The position numbers were made by a program, and so were the translations under genes. From Gnetum montanum (taxonomy: Eukaryota; Streptophyta; Gnetopsida; Gnetales; Gnetaceae), in contig MNCI01038293.1 in assembly GCA_015680685.1 (NCBI GenBank), positions 370,663 to 434,662 of the forward strand: a stretch of DNA of 64,000 bases. The letters are read 5' to 3'. The notes under the pieces are model-generated. The model was not told the origin of the DNA and ran no database searches. It saw only the letters and a list, made by a program, of their open reading frames with translations. This document shows positions 20,061 to 32,249 of the stretch, one piece after another. Within the stretch, counting starts at the first letter, position 1. Each line of letters starts with the position of its first letter.

Positions 20061-22044
20061 ATGCCTCTCCTACAAGAGTATGATAGTGCCACACTTAGTG
20101 AGGAAGTTCATTGGAGAACCAATGAACTATATGACAATGAAGATTGGAGTATGCAACCCAAGGTGGGGGTTTCTTATAAACATGAGCGAAAGCAACATCA
20201 TCCCAATTCTTGGAAGCATAACTTACTTGATGATGATGAACCCCCACTGGCCACTACAAGCTTAACGCAAATACAAGAGGCTATTCAAACTTCTCGCAGG
20301 CATTGTAAAGAGAGTCGTCTATCCAAGCTCGATTTAAAAAACTTCCCTACTTTTTCAAGAGGCTATTACTTAGACCCGTATCAACATTTACAAGCCTTCT
20401 ACGATGCCTACACATGGAACAACATTGATACCGGTTGGCAAAAACTTAAGCTCTTCCCAATGACACTCGTTGGCCAAGGAAAAGTATGATATAGATCATT
20501 AAAACCAAATTCAATACAATGTTGGTCAACAATGGTAGAGTTATTTAACGAAAGATATCAAACCTACACAAGAGTGTTGGCCTTGAGGAAACAAATCCAA
20601 GGGTGGAAACAAGCACAACATGAACCCTTGAACATGGCCTTAGAAAGATATTATGCACTATTAAACAACTGTCCAGGCCATGGGTTCTCTAAGGAAGGGC
20701 TACTGTACCATATCATTAATGGGCTTCGTGATGCAACAAGAGAAACCCTAGGGATGTATGCCCAAGGACAACTATATGAACTACGACTCCATCAAGTCCA
20801 AGAGCTTATTAAGCAAGTAGCAAAAGAAGAAGGAGAAATGGCTAGATGGGAGAGTGTTGAAAAACATCAACAGGACCAAAATCTCAACTTAACAAAGGTC
20901 CATGATCATAAAAAGGAGAAATCAACCAATCTCAAGGTGGAAAAACCCTCTTTTCCAACACAAAAATTGTTAGAGGAAGTTGAGGCAAAGATCAATAAGA
21001 TGTTGGAATGGACACATAAAAAATATGAAGAAGTTATCAATATTATTGGAGATAGAGCTTTGGAAACCCAAGAAGCAAGATAAAAAATTGAACATTTAGA
21101 AAGAAGAAATGAAGGAAATAAGTGCTCAACTACTAATCATACATATGAATGCAACATATGCCTGTACAATCACCCCAAGCGTCAATGCCCAATCTTGTTA
21201 CATTTATATGAGCATTGGGGAACATGTTACATCTAGAGTTCGTACAAAGATACTATGTTCGATCACAGTGGCAACAATCCCAATCGTGGGGGAAACCATC
21301 CCTACACTGGAGACACCCTTCATATTATCTAAATCCAAATGCTTATCTAGTTCAACATCCTATTTCTCTAATTGGGCCAACATACTCTATCCCACCACAT
21401 TACTATTCTCCACAATACTATCAACCCATGTCCTCAACACAACCACCACCTTGTGCACTTTACAATTCTCCTAACTTTCAACATTCCCATCCTTCCCCTC
21501 CTTCTACATCACCACCAATTATTCCTAAGGTTCCTGCACCACAGCAACAACCCACAAACGTTACTTGTGCTACTACTACCAACAGTAGTGAGAGGCCTCC
21601 TCAACATCAAAAGCGTCCCTTCTTTAAACATAACCATAGGAAGGGACAACACAATTCCAAGGCCACTGTATCCTCCAACATAGCACAAACCCAACACTGT
21701 GGTGCATCCTTATCTTCGAATCCAACACCTCATGTTACTTCATGAGGGCCACCAACTAACGCTCCAACAACCATACGGCCCAATGAACATAATCATGGAA
21801 GGTAACACCCCAATCCTTGCATACCATCTAACGGTCCCAAACATCATATTGGGTTAACTTATTATCTGGGAACTACATCATATAAATTGCCCCACTATGC
21901 TTACTATAGCCAAGTGTGTGGACCCCAATGGGGTAAGTATGATAGAGCTCCAATATTTCCAACATGCACGAATCCTCATCGTCCATTTATTAATCTTTAC
22001 CATGCTCAATCATTTAGTTATGGGGGATACCCTCCATTTCAATA
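20061..22044 (+). pseudogene. R4 gag, almost intact
   Basis: The frame opens at 20061 (MPLLQEYDS) and is broken only by a TGA at 20487-20489, where relatives have the Trp of KSWYRSL, and by a TAA at 21081. In the same frame come the gag core, NCPGHGF and LINGLR-like residues (20670-20740), a Lys/Glu-rich helix region (20810-20900), and a zinc knuckle CNICLYNHPKRQC (C-x2-C-x3-H-x4-C, about 21152-21190). A frameshift leads into a Pro/Gln/Tyr/Ser-rich tail (21215-21745) ending near SYGGYPPFQ. It has no protease domain. This is the best candidate for a recently translated gag here. Confidence 0.85.
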
Positions 22045-23990
22045 ACAAGCAAGATTAATAACTTTTTTCATTTTCTTTGATTTTATAACTCTTTTTTTTT
22101 CAATTTTTTCAAGTTTTCAATTTCTTGTTTTATCATCTTGTCTTTTTGTCTCTTTATATTTTTCTAAGTAATCTCATCTATGAATAAAACACTCATGTCG
22201 CTCGTTGGTTGAGGTGTGTTCTATGTTATCGAGTCTTGATTGGTCAATTATTTGGATAGTGAACCCATTACACCCACTCATCCATTCTACAAATAAGAGG
22301 TTCTGTTCAAGGGTACAGTGATATTCTTGACATTCTTAAAACTTAAAATTAATTTTCTGTTCATTGTACTGAGAATGAAGAAGGATGGACCAAGAGGAAA
22401 TGATTAGGGTGTGACATCAAGAGGACTTGCGGATTCTCCTTAGTGACGTTTGTGAGAGTTATCATGTAACATGGTTGTATTAAGATCCTTGTAGATCTAA
22501 CGAAAAATGGGAGTAAGAGTAATCAAAAAGGCACTAAAAAATCCAATATTGTTCTAGGGAGTCCCACTGGAAAGACATGCACCCATGCCTAAAGGTTGGC
22601 AGATTCTCTGGATTCAGTATTCAGAAAAAAGAGAAAAAGAAAAGAAGAAGGAAAAAACACAAAGTGCCACAAAACAAAAATCACTCCTCCATTGAACAAA
22701 ATGCCAAGTGATCATACGCCTTGTTGTTTTGGTACTCTCATAGTTGCTCATCATGGGATTAAATAATGTGGTGTCACTAATTAGAGGAATGGACTTGGTC
22801 CTGATCTTGAAATGACGAGTTAATGACACTTTAATCATGCTTTACATGCAGGATTCACTGTGTCCTGGTTCAGTTACCTCATGTCCTAATCTCTCCAATC
22901 CCTTCTCTAGTTCTTCTCATCTCACTGTTCATGTAGTTGTTACTCGTCTCTCGTGTAACATAGAATTCTTACCTCATTTCGGTGATATTCACATATGTGT
23001 GTTTTGTGGAATTAGTGCAAATTACATTTAACCCTTCGAGTGCCCACGGAAACTTTTAAGTGTGGTTACACAAGGGAATTATAGGTTGGAACCTACTTTG
23101 GGGAGGACCCACATGTGTAATTTTTTTGTAATTCTCACTTATAACATAGCTAACACACACTATTTATTACCCTCAGCATAATTGCCAACGATTTTCTTTC
23201 CCTTATTACTATCCCTCCAATCCAATGTTCCTATGTACCATCACATAACCTTTTTCTTACCACCCGAGGTTTTATGGCTGAATTACACTCACTCATCATC
23301 ATTCGTGCCTTGACAATAAGCTCAATTACCCTCAAACCTCCTAACAATAGCTCAATGTCCTCAATTTACAATGTTCAATTCCTGCAAACCTTCAAAATTT
23401 TGCATTTTTAATGTTGGGACAACATCACTTGGGTCATGATATCACGTACGCGATATCGTGTCCCTCCAAACCTATAAATAGGCAACCACCCNNNNNNNNN
23501 NNNNNNNNNNNNNNNNNNNNNNNNNNNNNNNNNNNNNNNNNNNNNNNNNNNNNNNNNNNNNNNNNNNNNNNNNNNNNNNTTGCAAGTGTGACACCTTTTC
23601 TTTTCAACCTCTATCTCGCTCCCTGGTACTCCAATTTTAATTCTGTCTAAACTTGCTTGAACTTGGAGTGTTTAGCTTACTCATGGGGGAGGGACACCTG
23701 TCGAAAAGCACCTAAATTTTTTGGAATATATCATCTCCCAAAGGACATTATCTCAAGTAATTAGCTATAATATTTAGAATAATTGTGCTAAAGAAATCAT
23801 TTAATCCCTTTAGGTACACCAGGAAATTAAAATTGAAAAAAAAAACCACCTAAGTAAAAAGGACCCATTATTACAATCTTTCAGGAAATATCACACGAAG
23901 ACAAAATAAATTAATTAATTAAGGAAAGAAGTAAGGTATAACTTAACTTCAAAAAGAACCTTGCTAATGCTTGGCCCTGTGTTATTGTAG
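22045..23990 (+). other. R4 non-coding region between gag and third ORF
   Basis: It contains polypurine-like tracts at 22016-22031 and 23681-23695, TTTGGGGAGGACCCAC at 23097-23112, an 88-base N gap (23492-23579) next to a fragment with GATATCACGTACGCGATATCG and CCTATAAATAGGC (23437-23481; a TATA-like piece resembling this family's U3), and a splice-acceptor-like GTGTTATTGTAG at 23979-23990. No gene. Confidence 0.65.
23437..23580 (+). repeat. U3-like fragment next to N gap inside R4
   Basis: GATATCACGTACGCGATATCG followed by CCTATAAATAGGC mimics the palindrome-plus-TATA module of the family LTRs, within R4's internal region. The N gap starts right after it, so a nested LTR or solo LTR collapsed by assembly is likely. 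Confidence 0.5.
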
Positions 23991-25941
23991 ATGGCCCTGA
24001 AACGTAGACAATAGGAAGGTCCTGCTCAAGGTGGAAGCAAAAAACCTAGGAGAGGTGGAAGATGAGATCCTGCCGAACAACATGCAGAACAAGAGAAACA
24101 ATCATTTAGTATTCATCAAGAGAATCCTCCTACCGTATAGTCTGGGCAAGTAGAAGGAGGAGCGGCTGCAGCACCTGAATAGGGACAACATCTCACGTTG
24201 CCCCAAGATTATGTTCAGGCCATCCACAAAAAGTCCACATTTGCTGTGGTGATTGTGGAGTTAAACTTTGAAACTTTTGTAGAATTCACTCCTAAGGCTA
24301 TTAGGGATCACCTCAAAGGGTCTCCCTTTTGACCTATCCTCTCTGATAGCGATGCCTAGTACCTAGGGGAGACATACCAACTCTGGCACAATAGAGAATA
24401 AGGCACCACCATCAATATTTGTGCTGTAATAGTTGATTTCTCTATGCAGGACATTTTGGAAGCATTAAATCTTTCGAATACAAGGCCAAAAGTTGCTCAG
24501 TTATCCACCTATTCAAACCCCGATGTGTGACGGGTTTGGTTAGAAAGGGTGTATGGCAAGGAGAAAACATTTGAAGAGTTGACGACGGAAGAGAGGATTT
24601 ACTTCAAGATTAGAACGTATCACCTCTTACCCATGAAGGGCTTGAAAAGAATATTAATGTATGCAGTAAGAGGATGTGCAGTGCTAATGGAAAAGGTTGA
24701 TGCTAACTTGCCTCATCTATACTGTACGAAGATCCTAAGGCAGTTTGAGGAACAAAAGATAGGGAAGATGGTGTTTCCTTTCCCTTGTCTTATTAGGAAG
24801 CTATGCCAATGTGCTGAAATCAAAGGATACACTAATGATGTCCTCCGAAAAGCCTAGAATTTTTCATATGCTGAATTGCTAAAGTCACCAACTCCAAGGA
24901 AAAAACTGGCGATGAGCTGGGACCAGAACAAGAAGAAGAAAAGATGGCTGGACCAACTGCAACTCAACTTGTAGGACCCATCCAGCCTCCAAGTATGGGT
25001 CCCAGCCAACAACAGGAAGCAAGGCCTAGCATAGGCCAAGACCAACCACCACCGCCACAAGACTATAGACCATCGATGAGCCATCTCAGGGCCATCGCTA
25101 AGATGGTCAATTGGGGAAGTCATGATGACGCAAATCTCTTCCATGTCATTGATGATGCCATTCAGCCCATAGTCTCTTTGGATCACATAAGGGGTGAAGT
25201 GTCTATTCACACAGGAGGAGGGGCAAGTACATGGTCACAACAGATCTTGAGAAATGTTGCATCTTTCCAAGTGCAACTAGAAACTAATGAAGGGGCCACA
25301 GTGGTGGTCATGTAACACCAAAATGTAGCAGGACTGCAAAAGTGGTCACAGACCACATCAAAGGATCATTTAATGTACCTGTTGTACCACCGATAGATCT
25401 CATAGGAGCAAGAGATGCTCAAAATTTGTCCAAAACCTCAATGACTCTTGTAGAACATGAGGATGTGCTTGATCGATTGCTACAAACAAGGCAAGTTATG
25501 ATGTCCCTGTTTGACATCCCTTAGGATGTTACGACAATTCAATCAGACCTCATTTCCACGAAGGGGAATCTATTCTTAACAAAAGTGAGGGTCAAGCATG
25601 TTGAAGCAGAGATGCAAAAATTACAAGAACAGCTTGTGGCCTTGCAAGTAGCAAAGTTGGACCCTTTGTAATTTTTTCTCACAGACCAGTTAGATAGCTT
25701 CAAAACTGAGCAACTAACCAAGCTAATAACAGAGAATAAAAAGGTGGCTGATGAAAAAGAGAAGGCTATTTGGGATGCCTCTATGGCACAAGCACAAACT
25801 TACACACATGCCAAGGCACTCAAGGCCTTACAAGAGGAGAAGCTTTAGGCCATACTTCAACGCCATCAAAGCCAAAGACCTAGAGCACATGACAAAAGGA
25901 AAGCACCTATGGAGGAGCCACCACTACTAGGAACTACATGA
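23991..25941 (+). pseudogene. R4 third ORF (additional retroelement ORF, coiled-coil C-terminus)
   Basis: It starts with ATGGCCCTGAAACG right after an acceptor-like TTATTGTAG; R5 has the same start at 44827. The deduced protein has a basic N-terminus, a globular middle with FVEFTPKAIRDHL and RVYGKEKTFEELTTEERIYFK (24549-24857 is open for 102 codons), and a long charged coiled coil (25560-25860) rich in Lys, Glu, Ala and Gln. About nine stops break it. The middle resembles the plant-specific transposon-associated domain found in extra ORFs of Athila/Tat-type elements; this is a recollection of the family, not a search result. Function unknown. Confidence 0.6.
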
Positions 25942-26095
25942 GTTTCACAAATTTTGTAGGTTAGCACATTCTTTGTGTTGTGTCCCACTTTTGTTTTCAT
26001 TACACACTACGGCATAACCCCACTTTTTAATATTCAATAATCCCATACCTATCCACTATGTAATCACTGTAACTCAAGGACAAGTAGTCATTCAG

Positions 26096-26106
26096 TCATG
26101 GGGGTA
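26096..26106 (+). other. R4 polypurine tract
   Basis: TCATGGGGGTA directly before the 3' LTR. Confidence 0.85.
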
Positions 26107-26875
26107 TGATGAGTCGTCATTTGGATAACCACAATATCGTAGCCTATCTCCTCATCTATAAATAAGAGGTAGACAAATCAATTAGGTATTAGGAAGTTTT
26201 AGAGTTATTTTTCATTTTAGTTTTCATTTTCTCTCCTCTCTGTGTATGCCCGCAGTGTGGTGATTGTAATTGCACGGCATCCTTTATTTGAGTGTGATGT
26301 ACTTGGACATGCACATGACCAGAAATAAAGATCAAGTTTACTTCATCATTGCAGCATTCACTTAGCTTAATTTTTTAATTAATTATTATTTACTGCTTTC
26401 CTAGTTAATCTCTCTCACCCTTAAACTCCTATTAAACGTGGAATGAGTACGACTTGATTACGAGCATTTAAGTGTGACTACTTGATAACCCAGTAGTGTA
26501 CCTAGGATCTGCTCTTGGTAATCCTAGTGGTAGTCATGCACGAAGTCCAAGATGTGTATGGATAATCAAGGGATGGATGCTCATCGCACTTAGGCTAGAT
26601 TAGATTCTCTCCTACCCTCTCTCTCTCTTAGATTAGTGAATATTACTTGCCATTGCCTTTAGGAGTAGCATTAGGTTAGAACACATCATACACCTGACTT
26701 TGGACTAAATCATATGTGACAAAGCTAATACTAGTCTAGGTGGGAAGACACCAAACTGCAACCTAAAGCTAACTATCTAGATGCCATAACTAGTCCATCT
26801 GCGGAGTTCGACCGAATCACATGTGTAATGCTTGTATTCATATGGTTGAGTGTAGGGGTATCTCGCCACTCATCA
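26107..26875 (+). repeat. R4 3' LTR
   Basis: 769 bp, same ends as the 5' copy, followed by AATTG. Its U3 has lost most of the GATATCG palindromes by an internal deletion (TTGGATAACCACAATATCGTAGCC at 26120-26143) but keeps the TATA box. It contains the 130 bp missing from the 5' copy. Confidence 0.9.
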
Positions 26876-26880
26876 AATTG

Positions 26881-27394
26881 ATTTTCACCTTGAAAAGAAA
26901 TCAAAAGCAATATGCATTATCTCAACCAAAATACTAATTCCATTAAAAAGCTCTCTTAGCCAAGCATCATGACAGTAACTATTTATTTACATTAACAAAG
27001 TCTAACTAGCAAGTAACTGAACTTTACCATTACGATGATAAAATTATTAAATTATTTTAATATGACTAAAGAAGACTCTCTTGGATAAGGCTAGTAGTTA
27101 TCCTTTCAATCAAAATCATTTTCAACACCTCTACTCAAACTTAAAATAAAAAAAAGGATTTTAGGTAGCAATAGAAAGTTGTTGTAAAATGCTAACATTT
27201 GGAGAAAAGGTAGATCCACTATAATATATTAATTTTTCATGTAATTTTGGTCTTAAATAGATAATCCTTGCCATCAACTATAATTTTTTTCAATGAAGGA
27301 ATATAATATCAATTGAATTCTAAGTGTTATGCTAATATAACATGATTATCTAGTTAAGTTCTAGGCAGTGGTGTTGGAATATTGAAATAACTAT
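26881..27394. other. AT-rich intergenic sequence
   Basis: Continuation of the region interrupted by R4. No gene or RNA supported. Confidence 0.5.
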
Positions 27395-27525
27395 AACATC
27401 AGTAAACCCTGAGGTATATAATCTAATTAGAACTTTATAACTTAGCATTACCAACTAGAATCAAACTCATGACTTGGAGCTTTCAAATCAAAATTCTTAC
27501 CACTCAGCTAATAACTCAATGTTAT
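27395..27525 (-). repeat. tRNA-derived SINE copy 6
   Basis: Minus-strand head TTATTAGCTGAGTGGTAAGA (box A) and CATGAGTTTGATTCTAG (box B). The body has TCTAATTAGATTATATACCT, as in copies 3-5. Confidence 0.78.
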
Positions 27526-27689
27526 CTACTACGTTCTACAAAATTATTATTTTCTTGGCTTACATGTCCTAAGATATGTATAGTCAACTTCAATATCCTT
27601 TTATAATAATGTAAGTGGATGTTTAAATAAACACATGGTTATCTTGTAGAGGTTTAGGTAGGTGGGTTTTGAAACTCAAAATAGTTGAA

Positions 27690-27839
27690 ACAATGAGGTG
27701 TTAGCCTAACAGTAGGACTCTTGATTTAAAAGCTCTAAGTCATGGGTTTGATTCTAGTGGACAATGCTAAGTTATGACTAAAGTTAAAATTTTTTCTTAC
27801 ATTTATTAAGATCCCTTAAATCTATCAAACTGATTTCAA
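27690..27839 (+). repeat. tRNA-derived SINE copy 7
   Basis: Plus-strand head GAGGTGTTAGCCTAACAGTAGG (box A) and CATGGGTTTGATTCTAG (box B). The body, with GATCCCTTAAATCTATC after TTTTTTCTTACA, matches that of copy 1 in inverse orientation. Confidence 0.75.
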
Positions 27840-27958
27840 AATTCCTTTTTATAAAATATTTTTATTTTTATTTATAACTCAATGCTACCCAATAAAATCA
27901 AACCTATGACTTGGGGTTATCAAGCCTAGACCCTCACCCTACACTAACACCTCATTAA
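27840..27958 (-). repeat. tRNA-derived SINE copy 8
   Basis: Minus-strand head GAGGTGTTAGTGTAGGGTGAGG and CATAGGTTTGATTTTATTGG. Together with copy 7 it forms a head-out inverted pair sharing an AT-rich centre. Confidence 0.7.
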
Positions 27959-28453
27959 TCTAATTCAACTATGTCTGTTGGTGTATACCTATATTACAAT
28001 TATTTTAAATTCCAACATCACCAAGAAAAATTAAACACTACCATTAAAGAAAAGAACATTGACGCTTCAAATGAAATTATTGTAAATGGTAGAAGTATGT
28101 CACTACCAATTAAAGAATCTAACCCCAATAGCAAAAATCTAAATCTAAGTACTATGATTTATTTTTCACTAAAAATTGGTGAACATTGTGCTTGGTATAA
28201 TTGTGTTGCTATGAACCCAAGAACCTAGACCAAATAGTTTAAATCTAAATCTAAGTACTACAATTTATTTTTCAATAAAAACTGGTGAATATTGTGATTT
28301 TTGCAGCATGTCTAATTGATGATATCAAAGTATCTTTTGCAATTTTGTTGGCCTTACTTAGTATTTTTCCCAAAATTTATATTAACCACTATAAATGAAA
28401 ATGACTCATAGATACATAGTCAAGGTAGAAATTTATAGCTAAACATTGCATGC
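27959..28453. other. intergenic, with a local duplication
   Basis: Two near-copies of about 60 bp (AAATCTAAATCTAAGTACTA then ATTTATTTTTCA) at 28135-28190 and 28240-28295. A small open frame (27971-28228) overlaps the first copy but has no recognisable features. Confidence 0.5.
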
Positions 28454-29319
28454 TAATGAATCATGTTTTTTAGCAGCTAAGATATCTTAATCCCAATATC
28501 AAAGCCTCAATATCATATCTCATGCTACATTATCAAATATCTGATATTGCAAGATGTGTGTCTGCTTATAAATACATCACTTGTTTGCATGATCCAAATA
28601 ACTTTCATTCCATCCTTAGGTAGATTCTTGCAATCTTGTTTTGTAATTTTAGCAATAGAGTGAATGCCTACAATGTGGGGTTGAGCAATTGTATGGAAAC
28701 TTTATTCAAGTGAAGTGTAGTTGGGCACAATTCATGTCTAGAAATAAAGATCAAGATTTCTTTTCATCATTGCAACACCCACTTAGTTTTATTGTTTTAC
28801 TTAGCATAGTTTTCACTATTTTCTTAGTTTAATCATTTACATTTCCAAGTACTTTACTTTCTTGTTCATTAGTAAAGCAGAATGAGTATGACTAGTTTCA
28901 AGCACTTAAGTGTAATTGTTTGGTAATCACAGTAGTGTTATTGCTTGGTTTGCCTAGTAGAATAACGCTTGGTAACCCAATAATAGTTACATGAGCCCAA
29001 GACATGGATGGTAAGCCAAGACTAGATGCTCATTGCTCTAGAGTCGATTTACATTACCATCATTACTTAGATTTAGGATTAAATTCCATTCTCAATTAGT
29101 TTTATTTCTAGAAGTAAAATGGGCCAAACAACATCAATTATCATATGCCTCACTTTAGATACATGACAAAGCTACCACTAGTCCAAGTGAGAATACATCC
29201 TATGATTAATGCTTAACAATCTATAAGCTACGACTAGTTCCATCCACAAAATTTGACAAATTGTGCATGAACGCTTGTGATTCATATAGTTAGGCATAGG
29301 GGGTACCCATTGCTCATCA
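28454..29319 (+). repeat. R5 5' LTR
   Basis: 866 bp, ends GCTCATCA. TATA box CTTATAAATAC at 28565-28575. U3 has AATATCA/GATATC-type motifs, decayed versions of the family palindromes. A poly(A) signal AATAAAG lies at about 28743. Confidence 0.82.
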
Positions 29320-29320
29320 T

Positions 29321-29338
29321 TGGCATCATTGCAAGGGA
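29321..29338 (+). other. R5 primer binding site, tRNA-Asp
   Basis: TGGCATCATTGCAAGGGA, 14 of 18 bases of the tRNA-Asp site. Confidence 0.75.
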
Positions 29339-29451
29339 TGGTGCTAGCTATCTAGATTAGTTATATTATACATGATTTATATAAACATATTAACAATCTA
29401 TCTTATAGAAAACATTAATATTTTAGTTCATACACATTATCAAACAAAACC

Positions 29452-31640
29452 ATGTCTTTTTCACATAGGACCAATAATGCATCGTATGATGAAAACACTC
29501 ATAGGAAAAATGGTAGGTTCTATACTAAAGAGAATTGGAGTGAACAACCTCAAATAAGGGTTTCATATGCTCATTTCGACCTATACTACATGCAAGGACT
29601 ACATTCAACTGGTACATGCAATTTTAGAGGAGATGGAGTAAGTCCTAGATCAAGGAGGGTCTCAAGGCCTAAGACCTCCTCTAAACCTAGAAAATATAAA
29701 TCAAGGAACCATGGAGAGAACTATAGGAGCCATGACAATTCTCCTAGTTCCTCATATTCCTCTTCCTCTTCAACGCCTACTTCTGATGAATATGAACATA
29801 GGTATAGATATAAAGCTTCACTATGGGGTCAAGAAAAGGATATAAATTGAACACAAGGGAAAAATCAAAGACATCAAAATGAGCATAGCCGAGATCATCA
29901 TAATCAAACAAATAAAAATAGAAATTATCACCATGACATGTCTGATCATGGTGACCCCTTGTTGGCTACTAAGAGCATGACATAGATAATGGGGGCATTT
30001 AGAATACCCCACAAGCACCAAAGGGAAAGTCTCACCAAAAGGCTTGATATGAATAACATCCCAAAATTTGTGGGAGGCTATCATTCTAATCCACGACATC
30101 ACTTACAAGTCTTCCATGATGGCTATGCTTTGTAGAACATTAAGAGTGAGTGGCAAAAACTTAAGCTCTTTCCTAAGACACTAATAGATGAAGCTAAAAG
30201 TTGGTATAGATGATTGGAACCAAATTCAATCCATCAATGATCCACAATGCTAGAACTCTTCAACAAGAAATACCAAACCTATGCGAGAGTGTCTAACCTA
30301 CAAAAAAAATCCATGGATGGAGACAAGAAAAACATGAATCCTTGGATGTGGCCTTGGATAGATACTATTCACTACTACATAGATGTCCAAGTCATGATTT
30401 CTCTCAAAAAGAGTAGCTTTTCCACATCATAGATGGGCTTCGTAACCAAACAAGAGAGACCCTTGGGATTTATGCCCAAGGTCAGTTATCTGAATTAAAA
30501 GCCCATCAAATACAAAGGCTAATTGAATAGGTGGAAAAAGAATAATGAGAGCTATGTAAATGAGAGAATGTAGAGGAATATAACTAGGATCCAACTCTTC
30601 AAAATAAAAGGGATCCATATCTATGATGAGGAAAAAGAGGCAGCTCTTAATGATGTGATTTCACAATAAACCTTGCGAATACAAAAGTCTATTGTTGTGC
30701 TTAAAGCAAGGATAGATAAGATGTGGGAGTTGATGAATGAAAAATTCACAACCTATGTGAAAACCATAGAGGAGAAGCTAGCATAAAAAAATCAAATGAT
30801 CAAAACAAGAAGAGGAAAAAGAACAAAGAATCACGTAGGAACACTTACCGACAAAAAGGGAAAATAGCTATAGTAGAATAGGCTATAGAATCAACCACAT
30901 AAGAGGATAATGGATGTGACATCTACAAATATGAAAATCTAAAGGGCTATTGCCTAAGTATGTTACATCTACAAGAGTTTGGAGCTTTTTCTTTAAATCC
31001 CAAGTTTGTACAAAAGTAAATGCCTAGAAAATTACCTTACTCATAAGGTAATTATAGACAATCCTACCACCAACCATCCTATTTTAGTAGGACGTCTTAT
31101 CAACCTGAACACTACTATCAATCATAGTGGCAAAACCCATAGTTGTGGGGGATGCCATCAACAAACCAACAATACCCTTATTACTAGCCAAACCCATATG
31201 ACTACTATGTTCAACAACCTATTTCTCCAAATGGTTCTGCTTCCTCTACCTCAAATCACTACTACCACTATCCCAAATATCATTGACCTGTAACATCCCT
31301 TGTGGGATCACCATCTCAAACCTCTTATCCTCTACAAAATCCTCAATATTCTCATACTTCCCTCCACAATATGTCACCACTAACAACATAGGAAGGATTG
31401 GCACCACAACATCAATAGATGCTACTTGTGCTATGAACATACAAGTAAATGATAATGTTAGTAGATCTTAACAAAAGTCTCAAAAACATTCATTCTTTAG
31501 GATTATTTTCACACATGGGCACAAAACTCATAGACCTACTAGCTCATCAAAACCTGCACAAGGCTGGCCAAGTGCAATATCCTTTCTCACCAAAACAATG
31601 TCTCCAAATCCGACGCAAGAGCAAACACCTAGTACCACTC
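29452..31640 (+). pseudogene. R5 gag, decayed
   Basis: The start MSFSHRTNNASYD at 29452 is open for 132 codons with a Ser/Arg-rich block. The order continues as in R4 with stops: DMNNIPKFVGGY (about 30045), KSEWQKLKLFPKTL, AKSWYR (Trp intact here, unlike R4), LELFNKKYQTYARV, then a knuckle decayed to CDIYKYENLKGYC (30917-30955) and a Tyr/Gln/Pro-rich tail. Frame changes at 29850, 30187 and later. No protease follows. Confidence 0.75.
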
Positions 31641-32247
31641 TAATGAAAAACATAATAAATTAACCTATTTTTGTGAAGAGATAGGAAATTTCATGCATTA
31701 CTACTGAAAAAGAAGGGTGGAGTTGTGGACCAACCTTCCAGAATGTCAACACAATTATTACACCAATCCACAACAAATGTGAAAAACAAGTGTGTGCACA
31801 AGAGAGAGCAGGGGCTACTAAACTAAAAGACACCCAATGGCCAACAACCAAGAACTTTTAATTATCCAAAATGTGCATGGAAACATCTAAACCACTTATT
31901 AATTCCCATTTTAAAAAAATGACCCCAACTAAGAACTTACAAATGGAAATATTAAACCATAATCATACACCAATGGAAAGAGGAACTGAGGACATAGATG
32001 ATCAAAATTCAATTACCATCAAGATTACATGGGATGATAACTAAAAAGCTAAGTCACTAAGGATGGTAAGTGAGAAACCTCAAGTGTATGATCCAACGGA
32101 AGTAGGGTCCATTTTCTGAACACTCATCCATGAGTTAAGTCGTGTGGGAGACATCAATCATGGTCAAGGAATTAATAATCATTTTTTATTTTTTATTTTT
32201 TACAATTTATTTTTGATTTCTAATTTTTTGTTATGCCTTTTCATATT
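31641..32247 (+). other. R5 internal region between gag and R6
   Basis: No supported domain; small frames only. The last bases, ATATT (32243-32247), are the target site of R6. Confidence 0.5.
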
Positions 32248-32249
32248 TN

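Larger units (their letters stand above)
19237..26875 (+). mobile_element. R4: non-autonomous Ty3/Gypsy element (gag plus third ORF) with TSD
   Basis: LTRs at 19237-19927 and 26107-26875, tRNA-Asp primer site, polypurine tract CAGTCATGGGGGTA, and a perfect target duplication AATTG (19232-19236 and 26876-26880). It encodes a nearly open gag, no protease, RT, RNase H or integrase, and a third ORF-like region next to the 3' LTR. It inserted into the SINE-rich region. An N gap (23492-23579) and a single N (19792) interrupt it. It is closest to R5 in organisation. Confidence 0.92.
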
